Notes: a model not told the origin generated them from the sequence alone. DNA of 49,019 bases from Paracoccaceae bacterium (GCA_028874915.1 JAPPHA010000082.1:1-49019); one strand, 5' to 3'. Numbered from the stretch's first letter, positions 38,219 to 47,016 are shown. Numbers and translations are program-made.

Positions 38219-38761
38219 GGAAGCGTCCAAGTCGCCATTTGTCCGAGTGGTGCCTTACACAGGCGTTGGATTCGATTGGCCCGATGGTGAGTCTATGTTG
38301 GGGGGTTTCAGAAAGATCTGACTTGAGAGCGCCGAGCCAATTGGCACACCGCCGATGGCCATACGGCGATCCCCGCCGGTTCGTCGTGGCCGCCTGTTCA
38401 AGCGCCTCTCGCCAAGAAGGTGCACCTACCCCGGATGCCTGCCGGGCCGCACCTGGCCATACCGTTCAGGAGCCGAATTCCCATGTGCTCAGCCACCGTC
38501 CCGGGGAGGTGGATGAGACATTCCGGTTTGCCCACCGGTTTCGCTCAGTCCCAGATACGACCTGCAGAACTCGCCGAGCTTCTGTCGTTTTCCTCGTCGC
38601 AAACGCCGCTGAGGCATGCAACCAACCTGGGGTCGACGTCCGCAACCGGGTCCGTCGAAATGTCACTGACGTGACGGGTACTTGGAAACGGTTTGGCTCG
38701 CGGACCCGCGACAGGGGCATCCACCTGGAAATCTGCCCCATATTCCGACATTGTTTCCGGG
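38219..38761. other. Intergenic region without recognised gene
   Basis: About 540 bases between the LIV-type operon and the sodium-channel cluster, which runs toward it. A 222-codon plus-strand frame (38185-38853) covers it, but its composition (many Arg, Ser, Cys, His and no hydrophobic pattern) and lack of a ribosome binding site argue against a gene. Nothing else is seen. Confidence 0.4.
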
Positions 38762-39094
38762 TTATTTCACGGGATCAGCAATCAGACGGCAGGCTTGGCA
38801 AGAGTCAAATCTTTTCGGTTCCTGTTCGCAGCGGATCGTCATGGCCGATTTGATTCTGACGACCGAGTCGGTCTCAAGCTGACGGATCAGAACGTAGAAC
38901 GGGGTGGGGGCCACCTTGATGTGCCGTTCGGCGGTCTCGATCCGGACGGTGTCACTGTCGACCTGCGCCAGGCGGTCGCCCGGGATCGACCAGCCGCGCC
39001 GGGCGCGTTCGGCACCCAGGGCATCGCCATGAGCGTTCCGCTTCTGGCGGGCATGTCCGCTCGGACAGAATTCACCTGACGTGGCCCTGCACAA
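38762..39094 (-). CDS. Unidentified short reading frame downstream of the sodium channel
   Basis: 110 codons on the channel strand, starting (TTG) seven bases after the channel stop. I do not recognise the family. The part from about residue 30 reads like real protein with mostly G/C third bases: QVDSDTVRIETAERHIKVAP, then TPFYVLIRQLETDSVVRIKS, then AMTIRCEQEPKRFD. Three cysteines near the end could bind a metal. There is no good start codon or ribosome binding site, so it could be the tail of a broken gene. Co-transcription with the channel is likely. Confidence 0.35.
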   Translation of the reverse strand: MCRATSGEFCPSGHARQKRNAHGDALGAERARRGWSIPGDRLAQVDSDTVRIETAERHIKVAPTPFYVLIRQLETDSVVRIKSAMTIRCEQEPKRFDSCQACRLIADPVK

Positions 39095-39101
39095 GGCTGG
39101 T

Positions 39102-39947
39102 TCAACGCCGCTCCAGAATTGCCTTGATCTCGTCCACCTGACGCTGAAGGACTGCCATGCGCTGCATCAGGGCCGAGGCTTCGGCCTCGGTGACGGCATG
39201 GATCTCCTCCCTGAGTGCCGAGGACTCGGCCTGGCTCTGCTCGGTCATGGCGTTGACGATCACAGCGATGAACAGGTTGATGACGGCGAAGCTGGTCAAC
39301 AGGATGAACGGCACGAAGACCATCCAGGCGCCGGGGAACCGTTCCATCACCGGTCGCACGATGCCCATGGACCAGCTTTCCAGAGTCATGATCTGGAACA
39401 GGGAAAACATGCTGTCGCCGATCGTGCCGAACCAGTCGGGGAAGGTCTTGCCGTAGAGCTTGGTCACCAGGACGCCGAAGACATAGTAAACCAGCGCGAG
39501 CAGGGCGATTACGCTGGAGACTCCGGGAATTGCCGCCATCAGGGCCATCACCACCTTGCGCATCGAGGGCACGATGGCGACCAGCCGCAGCACCCTCAGG
39601 ATCCGCAGGGCGCGCAGAACCGCGAGATCCCCGCTCGCCGGTGCCAGCGCGATCCCGACGATGACAAAGTCAAATACATTCCAGCCGTTTGTGAAATAGC
39701 GCCAGCCAAACGCGAACAGCTTGGCGAGCAGTTCGATGACGAAGATCGTCAGCAAAGCGTCGTCGAGGAGCAGGAGCAGCGGCCCGACGCGTTCCATCAC
39801 GTTGGCTGAAGTTTCCAGCCCGAGGGTGATTGCATTGAGCACGATGACAGCAGTGATCGCCCGCGTGACCCGTGGGCTCTCCATGAAGGTTCCGACCCGG
39901 CGACGCACCCGGTTGAGCATCGAGGTTGGTTCGGGCAGTGCGGTCAC
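39102..39947 (-). CDS. Bacterial voltage-gated sodium channel (NavAb/NaChBac family)
   Basis: Single-domain six-helix channel that works as a tetramer. It has 281 residues from a GTG at 39947 with GGAGGGAAGG upstream; an ATG eight codons earlier is the longest alternative. S1 is near residues 28-48, S2 57-80, S3 88-103. S4 (about 108-130) has arginines every third position (R112, R115, R118, R121). The selectivity filter is TLESWSM at 188-194, identical to that of NavAb. S6 (about 207-230) contains the VPFILLTSFAVINLFIAVIV stretch. The end is a predicted coiled coil (about 240-281), as in other BacNav channels. The start overlaps the stop of a decayed channel gene as GTGA. Confidence 0.92.
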   Translation of the reverse strand: MTALPEPTSMLNRVRRRVGTFMESPRVTRAITAVIVLNAITLGLETSANVMERVGPLLLLLDDALLTIFVIELLAKLFAFGWRYFTNGWNVFDFVIVGIALAPASGDLAVLRALRILRVLRLVAIVPSMRKVVMALMAAIPGVSSVIALLALVYYVFGVLVTKLYGKTFPDWFGTIGDSMFSLFQIMTLESWSMGIVRPVMERFPGAWMVFVPFILLTSFAVINLFIAVIVNAMTEQSQAESSALREEIHAVTEAEASALMQRMAVLQRQVDEIKAILERR

Positions 39948-40310
39948 GGCCTTCCCTCCAACAGAACACATAGATCGAGGTCCTTGGTCTTGAGAACGCC
40001 GATCATCACTGCCAGTTCCCGGGTTCGGTTTTCGACCTTGCGACGAAGGTTTTTCATCCGTGTGTTCGCTTCAACTGTTACCGTCATGATCCGTTCGGTG
40101 ATGTCCTGTCCAGGAATGCTACGGGCTTCTTCGATGACACTGGCCTGCTCCTCCAGTGCGGCGTTGACGATCAACGCAAAGAACTGATCAATCCGGCGAA
40201 ACTGGTGACGAGGATGAAGGGCACGACGAACAGTCCCGGCGTTCGGGGTGGTCTCTATCATCGGGTGGATGATGCCCAAGTTCCAGCTAATCGATTCCGA
40301 CGATCACGAC
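39944..40310 (-). pseudogene. Remnant of a second ion channel gene
   Basis: The frame preserves the channel's S6 and tail: GIIHPMIETTPNAG (the stretch after the filter) and then DQFFALIVNAALEEQASVIE (end of S6). In between, the right residues (GLFVVPFILVTSFAG) are in the neighbouring frame, so two compensating frameshifts lie within about 45 bases near 40195-40240. Upstream, SWNLG can still be read near 40275-40290 but with stops just before it. Nothing of S1-S5 was found. The preserved end is a coiled-coil-like tail ending in TGA that overlaps the intact channel's GTG, so the two genes once formed a coupled pair. Confidence 0.6.
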
Positions 40311-40775
40311 CGCGGTTCCTGCGGGATTCGACCGCACGGTTCTGGCGGCGTGCCGTCTCCTGCCGCACTTCGCGCGATTCTCCATTGTTGGTTTCTTGGG
40401 GTCAGCCGTAAACCGGCGGGCGTGAACGTAAGCGAGCTCGTGTAATGCTGCAAGGTGCCGTCGCACGAACCGCCAGACAGGCGGCTGCCCGGGGGGCGTT
40501 TTTTGCCACCACTCCAGGTAACGTCAGCGAATGGGCCGCGCGGGCGCATGTTGCCGCGTTCCGACAGGCTCGCAGGACCAATCTTCACGTTCAGATCGCT
40601 GTGGAACAACGCCGGGCTCATACGTTGGCGCAGAAGAATCTCGCCGAACCGCTCCGGCACACTGTCCTCGGGACCTGCGTTGCAGGGACCGGGTCCGAAC
40701 AGCGACGCGGGCTGTTTTCAAAACGACCCGAGGCCAGTTATCTTCGCCAGGCATGGCCGTCCGAAAACAGGTCCG
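40311..40775. other. Region between channel remnant and lysR
   Basis: 465 bases with no recognised gene. A weak terminator-like element lies at 40470-40504: CCGCC/GGCGG (40470-40484), then TGCCC/GGGCG around GGG and a T-run of six (40499-40504). It may end transcription running toward lysR or be part of the lysR leader. The rest may contain decayed channel DNA that can no longer be recognised. Confidence 0.35.
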
Positions 40776-41681
40776 ATGAAGAATCTCCGTATCCGGCAAC
40801 TCAAGGCCTACCAGGCAATCGTCAGTACCGGCTCGGCCACCGCGGCGGCTGAAATGTTGTCGCTGACGCAACCAGCCGTCAGCCGGATCCTTGCGTCCCT
40901 CGAAGCCGACCTGGGATTCCAGTTGTTCGAACGCCGAGGTCGTCACCTCGTGCATTCAGACAAGGGCCGGAAGTTTTTCAGGATGATCGAGGCGACGCTG
41001 ACAGGGCTCGACGCGTTGCCCGGCATCGTGGAAGACATCCGACTTGAACGCGGAAGTCCCCTTCGGATTTCCGCAATCGGACCATTGCTGTTCAGCACAC
41101 TGGTCCCCTCGGCTCTACGGCAATTCCAGTCGGTCTACCCGGATCTGCGCCTCAAGGTTAACTGGGTGGACCGGCTCGACATCGAGGATTGGATCGTCAA
41201 TCAGAATTCCGATATCGGCCTGACATTGATGCCGGTGGAACACCCTTTGCTCGACGCCCACGAATTCGTTTCCGTAAATGCCGTGGCGCTTCTGCCTGAG
41301 GGTCATGCGCTCACCGGAAAGTCGATCATCGGCCCATCCGACTTTCGTGATGAACGCCTGATCATTCCGAACAGGAGAACGAGGCTTCGCCAGCTTGCCG
41401 ACAAGTGCATGCTGGAAGCCAAGCACCCGCTGCCGATCGCCATTGAAACCTCGACCGCGATCGCCAGCTGCCACCTTGTGGCTGCAGGAATGGGTGTCGG
41501 AATCAGCGATCCGTTCAGCGCAACCGGAATCCGCCAGGGGCGGTTTGTCGTCAGACCTTGGCAACCGACGATCCGAATGTCCTATGCGGCGATCTGGCTG
41601 AAGTCGCGGACGCTTTCCGAGCGATCGGCAACGCTGATCGAAATCCTGCGAAACATTGCCGGGACCCTGCGGCCCCCTTGA
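40776..41681 (+). CDS. LysR-family transcriptional regulator
   Basis: It has 301 residues from MKNLRIRQLKAYQAIVSTGS at 40776; the frame is open far upstream but without family resemblance. The N-terminal helix-turn-helix covers TAAAEMLSLTQPAVSRILAS and LEADLGFQLFERRGRHL. The periplasmic-binding-like co-inducer domain follows with PLRISAIGPLLFSTLVPSAL and HLVAAGMGVGISDPF. It lies directly upstream of the tct-sulfatase genes in the same direction and is the likely regulator. Confidence 0.92.
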   Translation: MKNLRIRQLKAYQAIVSTGSATAAAEMLSLTQPAVSRILASLEADLGFQLFERRGRHLVHSDKGRKFFRMIEATLTGLDALPGIVEDIRLERGSPLRISAIGPLLFSTLVPSALRQFQSVYPDLRLKVNWVDRLDIEDWIVNQNSDIGLTLMPVEHPLLDAHEFVSVNAVALLPEGHALTGKSIIGPSDFRDERLIIPNRRTRLRQLADKCMLEAKHPLPIAIETSTAIASCHLVAAGMGVGISDPFSATGIRQGRFVVRPWQPTIRMSYAAIWLKSRTLSERSATLIEILRNIAGTLRPP

Positions 41682-41689
41682 TGTCGCTT

Positions 41690-41704
41690 ATGCGAATCCG
41701 TCAT
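41690..41704 (+). promoter_or_regulatory. Candidate LysR-type box before tctC
   Basis: ATGCGAATCCGTCAT is an ATG-N9-CAT dyad containing a T-N11-A core, the general LysR-type binding pattern. It sits nine bases after the lysR stop and 114 bases before tctC. TTATGCG is repeated at 41688-41694 and 41708-41714, 20 bases apart. An AT-rich stretch (ATTTTTAGTTTTAG) follows, where a promoter could lie. Confidence 0.35.
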
Positions 41705-41817
41705 GAGTTATGCGCGGGAATTCATTTTTAGTTTTAGTGTCGACAAGGCATCCTTCTTCAGGACCACAATCTGGCCGGCGACCCTGGTGATTGCCGGTCC
41801 ATGACCAGGAGAAGACA

Positions 41818-42798
41818 ATGAGACAGTTTTTGACAACCGTCTGCGTCGGGCTGGCGGCGGCGTCCTTCGCCATGCCGGCATTTGCTGAATGGCCTGACAA
41901 ACCCATCAAGATCACGATTCCCTGGAAGGCCGGCGCCGGTGCAGTCGATCAGATGACCCGGCAGTTGCAGAAGACGGTCGCTGAAGGCAGCATAGTCGAC
42001 CAACCGATTACGATTTTCAATGTCGGTGGCCCGATCCCCATCGGGTTGCGTCAGGCGAAGGGCCAGGATCCTGATGGGCACAACTTCGTCGTCATGCATA
42101 CAGCGATGATGACCCTGCAGGCGGCGGGGAAGATCGATTTCGGCTACAAGGATTTCGAGCCCGTTGCCAGACTGGGTCAGTTTTGCCAGACGACCTCGGT
42201 CCACAAGAACACGGGAATCGAAACCCTCGACGCGCTGCTTGACAGGGCTGCGGCGGAACCGAACACGCTCGTGCACGGAGCCAATCTCGGTGCCATCAAC
42301 CATGTTTACGGGATCATGGTTGAAGACCTGCGCGACGGCGCCAAGTTCCGATTCGTCCAGACCGGTGGCGACGCGGGAACCTTCCCCGAGTTCAAGGGCG
42401 GCAGGGTTCAGGTCGCCGGGTTCTCGGCGGCAGGAGCAACGAATTTCGCGCTGGGTGCCGACGGAAAACCGGATCCCGACAGCCCGGTTCGGCTTCTGGC
42501 TTATGCGGGGCCTGAACGTCATGTTAACTTTCCCAATGTTCCGACATTCAAGGAACTTGGCTATGACTTCCAGTTCTGCGTGGACGGATGGTACTTCGCG
42601 CCGAAAGGTACGCCGGCAGAGGCTGTCGCCGGTTTTGCCGCAATGGTGGAGGCCGCGCTGGCGGATGAGGGTATGCAGGCCTTTCTGGCCAAGAAGAGCA
42701 TGGTTGGCGCATTCCAGTCGGGTGGCGATCTCCTTGACGAGATGGACCGCCAATGGGAAGCCATCGCACCCGTTGCTGCAAGGGCCGCGAAGAAGTAA
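41818..42798 (+). CDS. Tripartite tricarboxylate transporter, periplasmic binding protein (TctC family)
   Basis: Captures an organic anion in the periplasm and hands it to the TctAB membrane pair. It has 326 residues from the ATG at 41818 (AGGAGAAG upstream). Signal peptide: MRQFLTTVCVGLAAASFAMP, then AFA before EWPDKPIKITIPWKAGAG. Family landmarks: ADGKPDPDSPVRLLAYAGPE, FPNVPTFKELGYDFQF, and the end YFAPKGTPAEAVAGFAAMVE. The glycine-rich loop usually reading AGGGTD is AGAGAVDQ here, so the ligand pocket may be unusual. Confidence 0.9.
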   Translation: MRQFLTTVCVGLAAASFAMPAFAEWPDKPIKITIPWKAGAGAVDQMTRQLQKTVAEGSIVDQPITIFNVGGPIPIGLRQAKGQDPDGHNFVVMHTAMMTLQAAGKIDFGYKDFEPVARLGQFCQTTSVHKNTGIETLDALLDRAAAEPNTLVHGANLGAINHVYGIMVEDLRDGAKFRFVQTGGDAGTFPEFKGGRVQVAGFSAAGATNFALGADGKPDPDSPVRLLAYAGPERHVNFPNVPTFKELGYDFQFCVDGWYFAPKGTPAEAVAGFAAMVEAALADEGMQAFLAKKSMVGAFQSGGDLLDEMDRQWEAIAPVAARAAKK

Positions 42799-42839
42799 CC
42801 ACCTGAACAGAATTCGACCGGAGACATCCGACCGGCCGG

Positions 42840-42866
42840 GCCGACGGCGGCATTCGAGTCGTCGGC
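42840..42866 (+). terminator. Intercistronic inverted repeat tctC/tctB
   Basis: GCCGACG (42840-42846) and CGTCGGC (42860-42866) pair perfectly around a 13-base loop in the 84-base gap after tctC. No T-run. It is weaker than the hairpins after the two other binding-protein genes but in the same place. Confidence 0.35.
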
Positions 42867-42882
42867 GGGGTCAGTTCGGTCC

Positions 42883-43386
42883 ATGATGTCCTTGCTTCGG
42901 TCGGCGGAATTCGGGGTAACGCTGGCGCTATTGCTGGTCAGTGTCGTTTTCCTCGTCGATTCCCTGACGCTGCCTGGCGGAGAATTCGATCCGCTCGGTC
43001 CCGGTGCAGCGCCGGAAATGGTCGCTGCGGTCCTGATTGTCCTCTGTACGATTGTCCTGGTCCGGGCGGTCGTCCGGATCCGCAAATCCGGGATCCGCGA
43101 ACAGCGCGACCCGGCGGGGCTCGAGAACGGGACCGGTTCTGAACAGACGCCCCGTGCCCTCCTGACGTTTGTCTGCCTGCTGTTCGCTTACTTGCTGGCG
43201 TTCCAGTACGAAGCCGCACATTTCGTTGTGATCACGATCATGTTCGTGTTTTTCGCGACGATCGTCCTCGGCGGCTGGAATCGGCGTTCCGTGCTGCTTG
43301 CTGCATGTGTTTCCGTCGGTCTTTCCGCGTTTTTGTTCGTTGCGTTGACCCGGTTGTTCGTAATCCGGCTCCCGGGTGCATTCTGA
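42883..43386 (+). CDS. Tripartite tricarboxylate transporter small subunit (TctB family)
   Basis: It has 167 residues with four hydrophobic segments (about 7-27, 45-65, 95-112, 116-160 as a pair). The TctB pattern is given by SVVFLVDSLTLPGGEFDPLG near residues 20-40 with the Gly-Pro-Gly-Ala-Ala-Pro turn. TctB proteins are poorly conserved, so the order tctC-tctB-tctA is the main evidence. It ends 14 bases before tctA. Confidence 0.85.
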   Translation: MMSLLRSAEFGVTLALLLVSVVFLVDSLTLPGGEFDPLGPGAAPEMVAAVLIVLCTIVLVRAVVRIRKSGIREQRDPAGLENGTGSEQTPRALLTFVCLLFAYLLAFQYEAAHFVVITIMFVFFATIVLGGWNRRSVLLAACVSVGLSAFLFVALTRLFVIRLPGAF

Positions 43387-43400
43387 GGGGCGATGATCCC

Positions 43401-44900
43401 GTGATCGACGGCATCCTCGGCACGCTGACATGGTTCCAGATGGCTTTCATCCTCACGGGTGTGTTTTCCGGAATCGTTGTTGGTGCCATTCCCGGGTTGA
43501 CGGGGTCGATGCTGATCGCCCTGACGCTTCCGATCACCTTTCACATGTCGCCACTGCATGCGACGACCCTGCTTGTGGCGATGTACGTGGGGTCGATCGC
43601 GGGTGGCTTGATCACGGCAACTCTGCTGCGGATGCCGGGATCGCCGGCAGCGGTCATGACGACACTGGACGGATATCCGTTGGCGAAATCCGGACAGCCC
43701 GGGCGTGCCCTAGGATTCGGCATTACGGCATCCTTCATTGGCTCGCTGATTGCCTGGGTGGCGCTGGCGACGATTTCCGAACCCCTGTCGGAACTCGCGG
43801 TGAGACTGACGCCCTTCGACTACTTCGCCCTTGTGATGATGGCCATGGCCCTCATTGCCTCTGTCGCAGGCGGTGACGTGATCAAGGGGTTGATCGCGGG
43901 ATTCCTGGGAATGCTCGTTACCTTTCCAGGAATCGATCCGTCCGGCGGAGAAATCCGGCTGACCTTTGGTACCGACGATCTCATTGGCGGGTTCAAGCTG
44001 CTTCCGGTCCTCATCGGCGTCTTCGCGGTGAGCCAGATCTTCGCGGATGCGCTTGACATGAAATCCCGGCAGGAATCGGTCGCGTTTTCAGGCCGGGGCA
44101 TGTTCATGTCGTTCCGGGACCTCAGGGAACAGGCCGTCAACCTGGTTCGTTCGTCGCTCGTTGGCACGTTCATCGGCATCCTTCCCGGTGTCGGTGCGTC
44201 GGTCGGCTCTGCACTCGCCTATCTCTTCGCCCGCCTCGGGTCGAAGACACCGGAACGATTCGGAAGAGGGTCCGAAGAGGGAATCGTGGCATCGGAGGCC
44301 GCCAACAACGCGACGGTCGGCGGTGCGCTCATTCCATTGATTTCCCTCGGAATCCCGGGGTCGGTCACCGACGCGATCCTGATCGGCGCCCTGACGATTC
44401 ACTCTCTCCAGCCCGGACCAATGCTGTTCACCACAAACCCCGACATTGTCTGGAATGTCATCGGCGTCTACTTCGTGTCTACATTCGTCATGCTCGGGCT
44501 GATGGTTGCGCTCATCCGGCTCTATGTGCGCGTTTCCACCATTCCAAAGTCCTACCTGCTCCCGGTGATAATGGTGTTCTGCGTTGTCGGCGTCTATTCG
44601 CTCAACAACACGATGTTCGACGTCTGGACGATGCTTGTGTTCGGGGTCGTCGGGTTCCTCCTCGAACGGGCCGGGTTCAACCTCGGACCCTTCGTGATCG
44701 GATACGTTCTCGCCAAGGTCGCGGAAGCCAAACTGCGGCAGGGCCTGATGTTCACAGACGGCGACATCACGCCGCTCTTTACCGAACCGCTGTCGCTTGG
44801 AATGCTGATCGCGGCCCTGGCCTTGCTGGTCTGGTCTCTATGGGCCGAACGCCGACGCCAGGTCTCGCAGACCCTGCGCGTGAAGAGGTCGGAATCATGA
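43401..44900 (+). CDS. Tripartite tricarboxylate transporter large subunit (TctA family)
   Basis: It has 499 residues from a GTG at 43401 (GAGGGG upstream), about twelve membrane segments. Landmarks: VVGAIPGLTGSMLIALTLPI near residues 22-41, AMYVGSIAGGLITATLLRMP, GTDDLIGGFKLLPVLIGVFA, SLVGTFIGILPGVGASVGSA with YLFARLGSK, and ALIPLISLGIPGSVTDAILI; the repeated Gly-Pro-rich loops are diagnostic. The ORF extends upstream but lacks a start signal. The last bases overlap the sulfatase start as ATGA. Confidence 0.93.
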   Translation: MIDGILGTLTWFQMAFILTGVFSGIVVGAIPGLTGSMLIALTLPITFHMSPLHATTLLVAMYVGSIAGGLITATLLRMPGSPAAVMTTLDGYPLAKSGQPGRALGFGITASFIGSLIAWVALATISEPLSELAVRLTPFDYFALVMMAMALIASVAGGDVIKGLIAGFLGMLVTFPGIDPSGGEIRLTFGTDDLIGGFKLLPVLIGVFAVSQIFADALDMKSRQESVAFSGRGMFMSFRDLREQAVNLVRSSLVGTFIGILPGVGASVGSALAYLFARLGSKTPERFGRGSEEGIVASEAANNATVGGALIPLISLGIPGSVTDAILIGALTIHSLQPGPMLFTTNPDIVWNVIGVYFVSTFVMLGLMVALIRLYVRVSTIPKSYLLPVIMVFCVVGVYSLNNTMFDVWTMLVFGVVGFLLERAGFNLGPFVIGYVLAKVAEAKLRQGLMFTDGDITPLFTEPLSLGMLIAALALLVWSLWAERRRQVSQTLRVKRSES

Positions 44901-46423
44901 AGACGATTTTCCTGATGTTTGACAGCCTGAACAGGCGGGCGCTGGAATGTTACGGTGGTTCAGCCGTAACGCCGAACTTCTCCCGTCTCGCACGGCGTGG
45001 CGTGACCTTCGAAAATCACTATGTCGGATCGCTGCCCTGCATGCCGGCCCGACGCGACATTCAGACGGGCCGTTTGAATTTCATGCATCGCTCCTGGGGC
45101 CCCCTGGAGCCGTTTGACATCTGTTTCCCCGACATCATGAAACGAACGGGCATACATTCACACCTGATTACGGACCACTATCACTATTTCGAAGATGGCG
45201 GCATGAACTATCAGAATCGGTACGCGACCTGGGAACTTGAGCGCGGCCAGGAATGGGACCCCTGGAAGGCTCTCGTTGACGTTCCCGATGCCAGGTTCCG
45301 CATGGCCTACCATCCGTTGCAGTACGCACCTCCCCGGGCACCTGGCGGACGCGCCCAGGGGATGGTCAACCGCGAATTCATTTCGGCAGAGGAAGAGTAT
45401 TCGATGCCGAGATGTTTCGCCCGCGCCATCGATTTCCTTGACGTGAACCGGAGTGCGGACGGTTGGTTCCTTCAGCTTGAGTGTTTCGATCCTCATGAAC
45501 CGTTTGCGGCGCCAGATCGATTTCGGTCACATTATGCAACGGGATACAACGGTCCGACGCTGGACTGGCCTCTCTACAAGCGGGTCGAGGAGAGTGCGCT
45601 CGAAATTGACGAGATCCGGGCCAATTACATGGCGCTCGTCTCGATGTGCGACACCTATCTTGGCAAGCTCCTCGACTACATGGACTCCAATGCCATGTGG
45701 GATGACACGGCGATCATCGTGACCACAGACCACGGATTCATGCTCGGAGAACATGACTGGTGGGCCAAGAGCCGGATGCCGTTCTACAACGAGATTGCCA
45801 ACATTCCCCTGATTGTCGTTCATCCGCGACATGCGGACCTGGCCGGGCAGCGGCGACGGTCATTGACGCAGAACATCGACCTTATGCCAACGCTGCTCGG
45901 ATGGTACGGCCAGGAGGTGCCCGAGACCGTCTGCGGGCATCCGCTCGATCCGGTCCTGGAACGGGATGAGCCGAGTCGGAGCATTGCGCTTTACGGCCAA
46001 TTCGGGGCCGCGTTGAACGTCTCCGACGGTCGGTACACCTATTTCCGGTATCCGGAGGGGACCTATGATCTCGATTCCCAGGACATATTCGAATACACAT
46101 TGATGCCGACCCATCAGCAGGACTTCTTTTCCGAATCCGAATTCGACGGTGCGGAGCTTGTGCGTGGCTTCGGATTCATGCGGGGCTTCCCGGTCATGAA
46201 GATCCCGGCCCGGAAAGTTGTCGCCCGGGGACAGGGCAGAAACATCGAGGACACGGTCACCGTCCTCTATGATCTCGAAAACGATCCACGGCAGGAAAAC
46301 CCGATCAGAAACGATGCCGTCACGTCCCGGCTCGAAGCGGACATGTGTCGGGTGATGGAGCGTCATGAAGCGCCGGAGGAGGCCTATACCCGACTCGGCC
46401 TCGATCCCCGTTCGCCCCGTTAG
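44897..46423 (+). CDS. Cys-type sulfatase, cytoplasmic
   Basis: Alkaline-phosphatase-superfamily sulfatase, 508 residues from the ATG at 44897. The formylglycine motif C-x-P-x-R is CMPAR near residue 48, in SLPCMPARRDIQTGR. Metal ligands: Asp in LMFDSLNRRALECYGG at the start and the later TTDHGFMLGEHDWWAKSRMP with the catalytic Lys. There is no signal peptide, so it should act in the cytoplasm on an imported sulfate ester. It is coupled to tctA by ATGA. No sulfatase-maturing enzyme is in the window. A phosphonate monoester hydrolase of the same superfamily is the main alternative. Confidence 0.88.
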   Translation: MKTIFLMFDSLNRRALECYGGSAVTPNFSRLARRGVTFENHYVGSLPCMPARRDIQTGRLNFMHRSWGPLEPFDICFPDIMKRTGIHSHLITDHYHYFEDGGMNYQNRYATWELERGQEWDPWKALVDVPDARFRMAYHPLQYAPPRAPGGRAQGMVNREFISAEEEYSMPRCFARAIDFLDVNRSADGWFLQLECFDPHEPFAAPDRFRSHYATGYNGPTLDWPLYKRVEESALEIDEIRANYMALVSMCDTYLGKLLDYMDSNAMWDDTAIIVTTDHGFMLGEHDWWAKSRMPFYNEIANIPLIVVHPRHADLAGQRRRSLTQNIDLMPTLLGWYGQEVPETVCGHPLDPVLERDEPSRSIALYGQFGAALNVSDGRYTYFRYPEGTYDLDSQDIFEYTLMPTHQQDFFSESEFDGAELVRGFGFMRGFPVMKIPARKVVARGQGRNIEDTVTVLYDLENDPRQENPIRNDAVTSRLEADMCRVMERHEAPEEAYTRLGLDPRSPR

Positions 46424-47016
46424 GGCCGTGTCCGTGTCATGACGGGGCCGTCGTTGCGACCGAAACGTTTCTGTCGGGCGCCTCAACCGTGCCACCGCCG
46501 CCCGTGCCGTTGTCCGATACCGGTTTCCGCCCGACCGGCCACCGAGTTCCGCTTTCGGCCACATGGCGCTTAAGCACCCGGGCGCTCGAGACGTTGACCC
46601 CATCCGAAATCCCGAGATCCGCGCCCGACGGGATTGGCCCAAACGATGACGAATTGTCTCGAAGCCTGGACGCACGGTGGGCGGGCATCGACCGACCCGC
46701 TCAAATCAACGGACATGACATTCCCACCGTTCATTGATGAATGATCGGAAACGACCCGATCCATACTCCGCCCAGTCAACAGAATTGTCGGACGCTGCCA
46801 TTTACCGAGTTGCGACGATTCGGCTAGACATGGGTCGGCGGCCCCCCCGGCGTTGGCGCGAAGGCCGCTCTCCGGCCTCGGACTGCGCCCCGAAGAAGCT
46901 GGTTGCCTCCTCCTGCCGATGCACAGCGATACGACGGAAATGTTGCGGGCGACCGGCGAGCGGGCTAGATGTGTTCAAAAAGTGCGGACGCCGGAGTTGC
47001 AGGTGACGAGGCAGTA
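46424..47016. other. Intergenic region, start of accessory segment
   Basis: 593 bases after the sulfatase with no recognised gene. Open frames on both strands have unlikely composition. No clear tRNA, repeat or terminal inverted repeat was found. It separates the transporter operon from several broken genes and may be mobile-element debris. Confidence 0.4.

Noticed and set aside
38185-38853. A 222-codon plus-strand frame after the LIV-type operon
   Set aside because: No ribosome binding site, composition rich in Arg, Ser, His and Cys, no recognisable domain, and it overlaps a likelier minus-strand frame.
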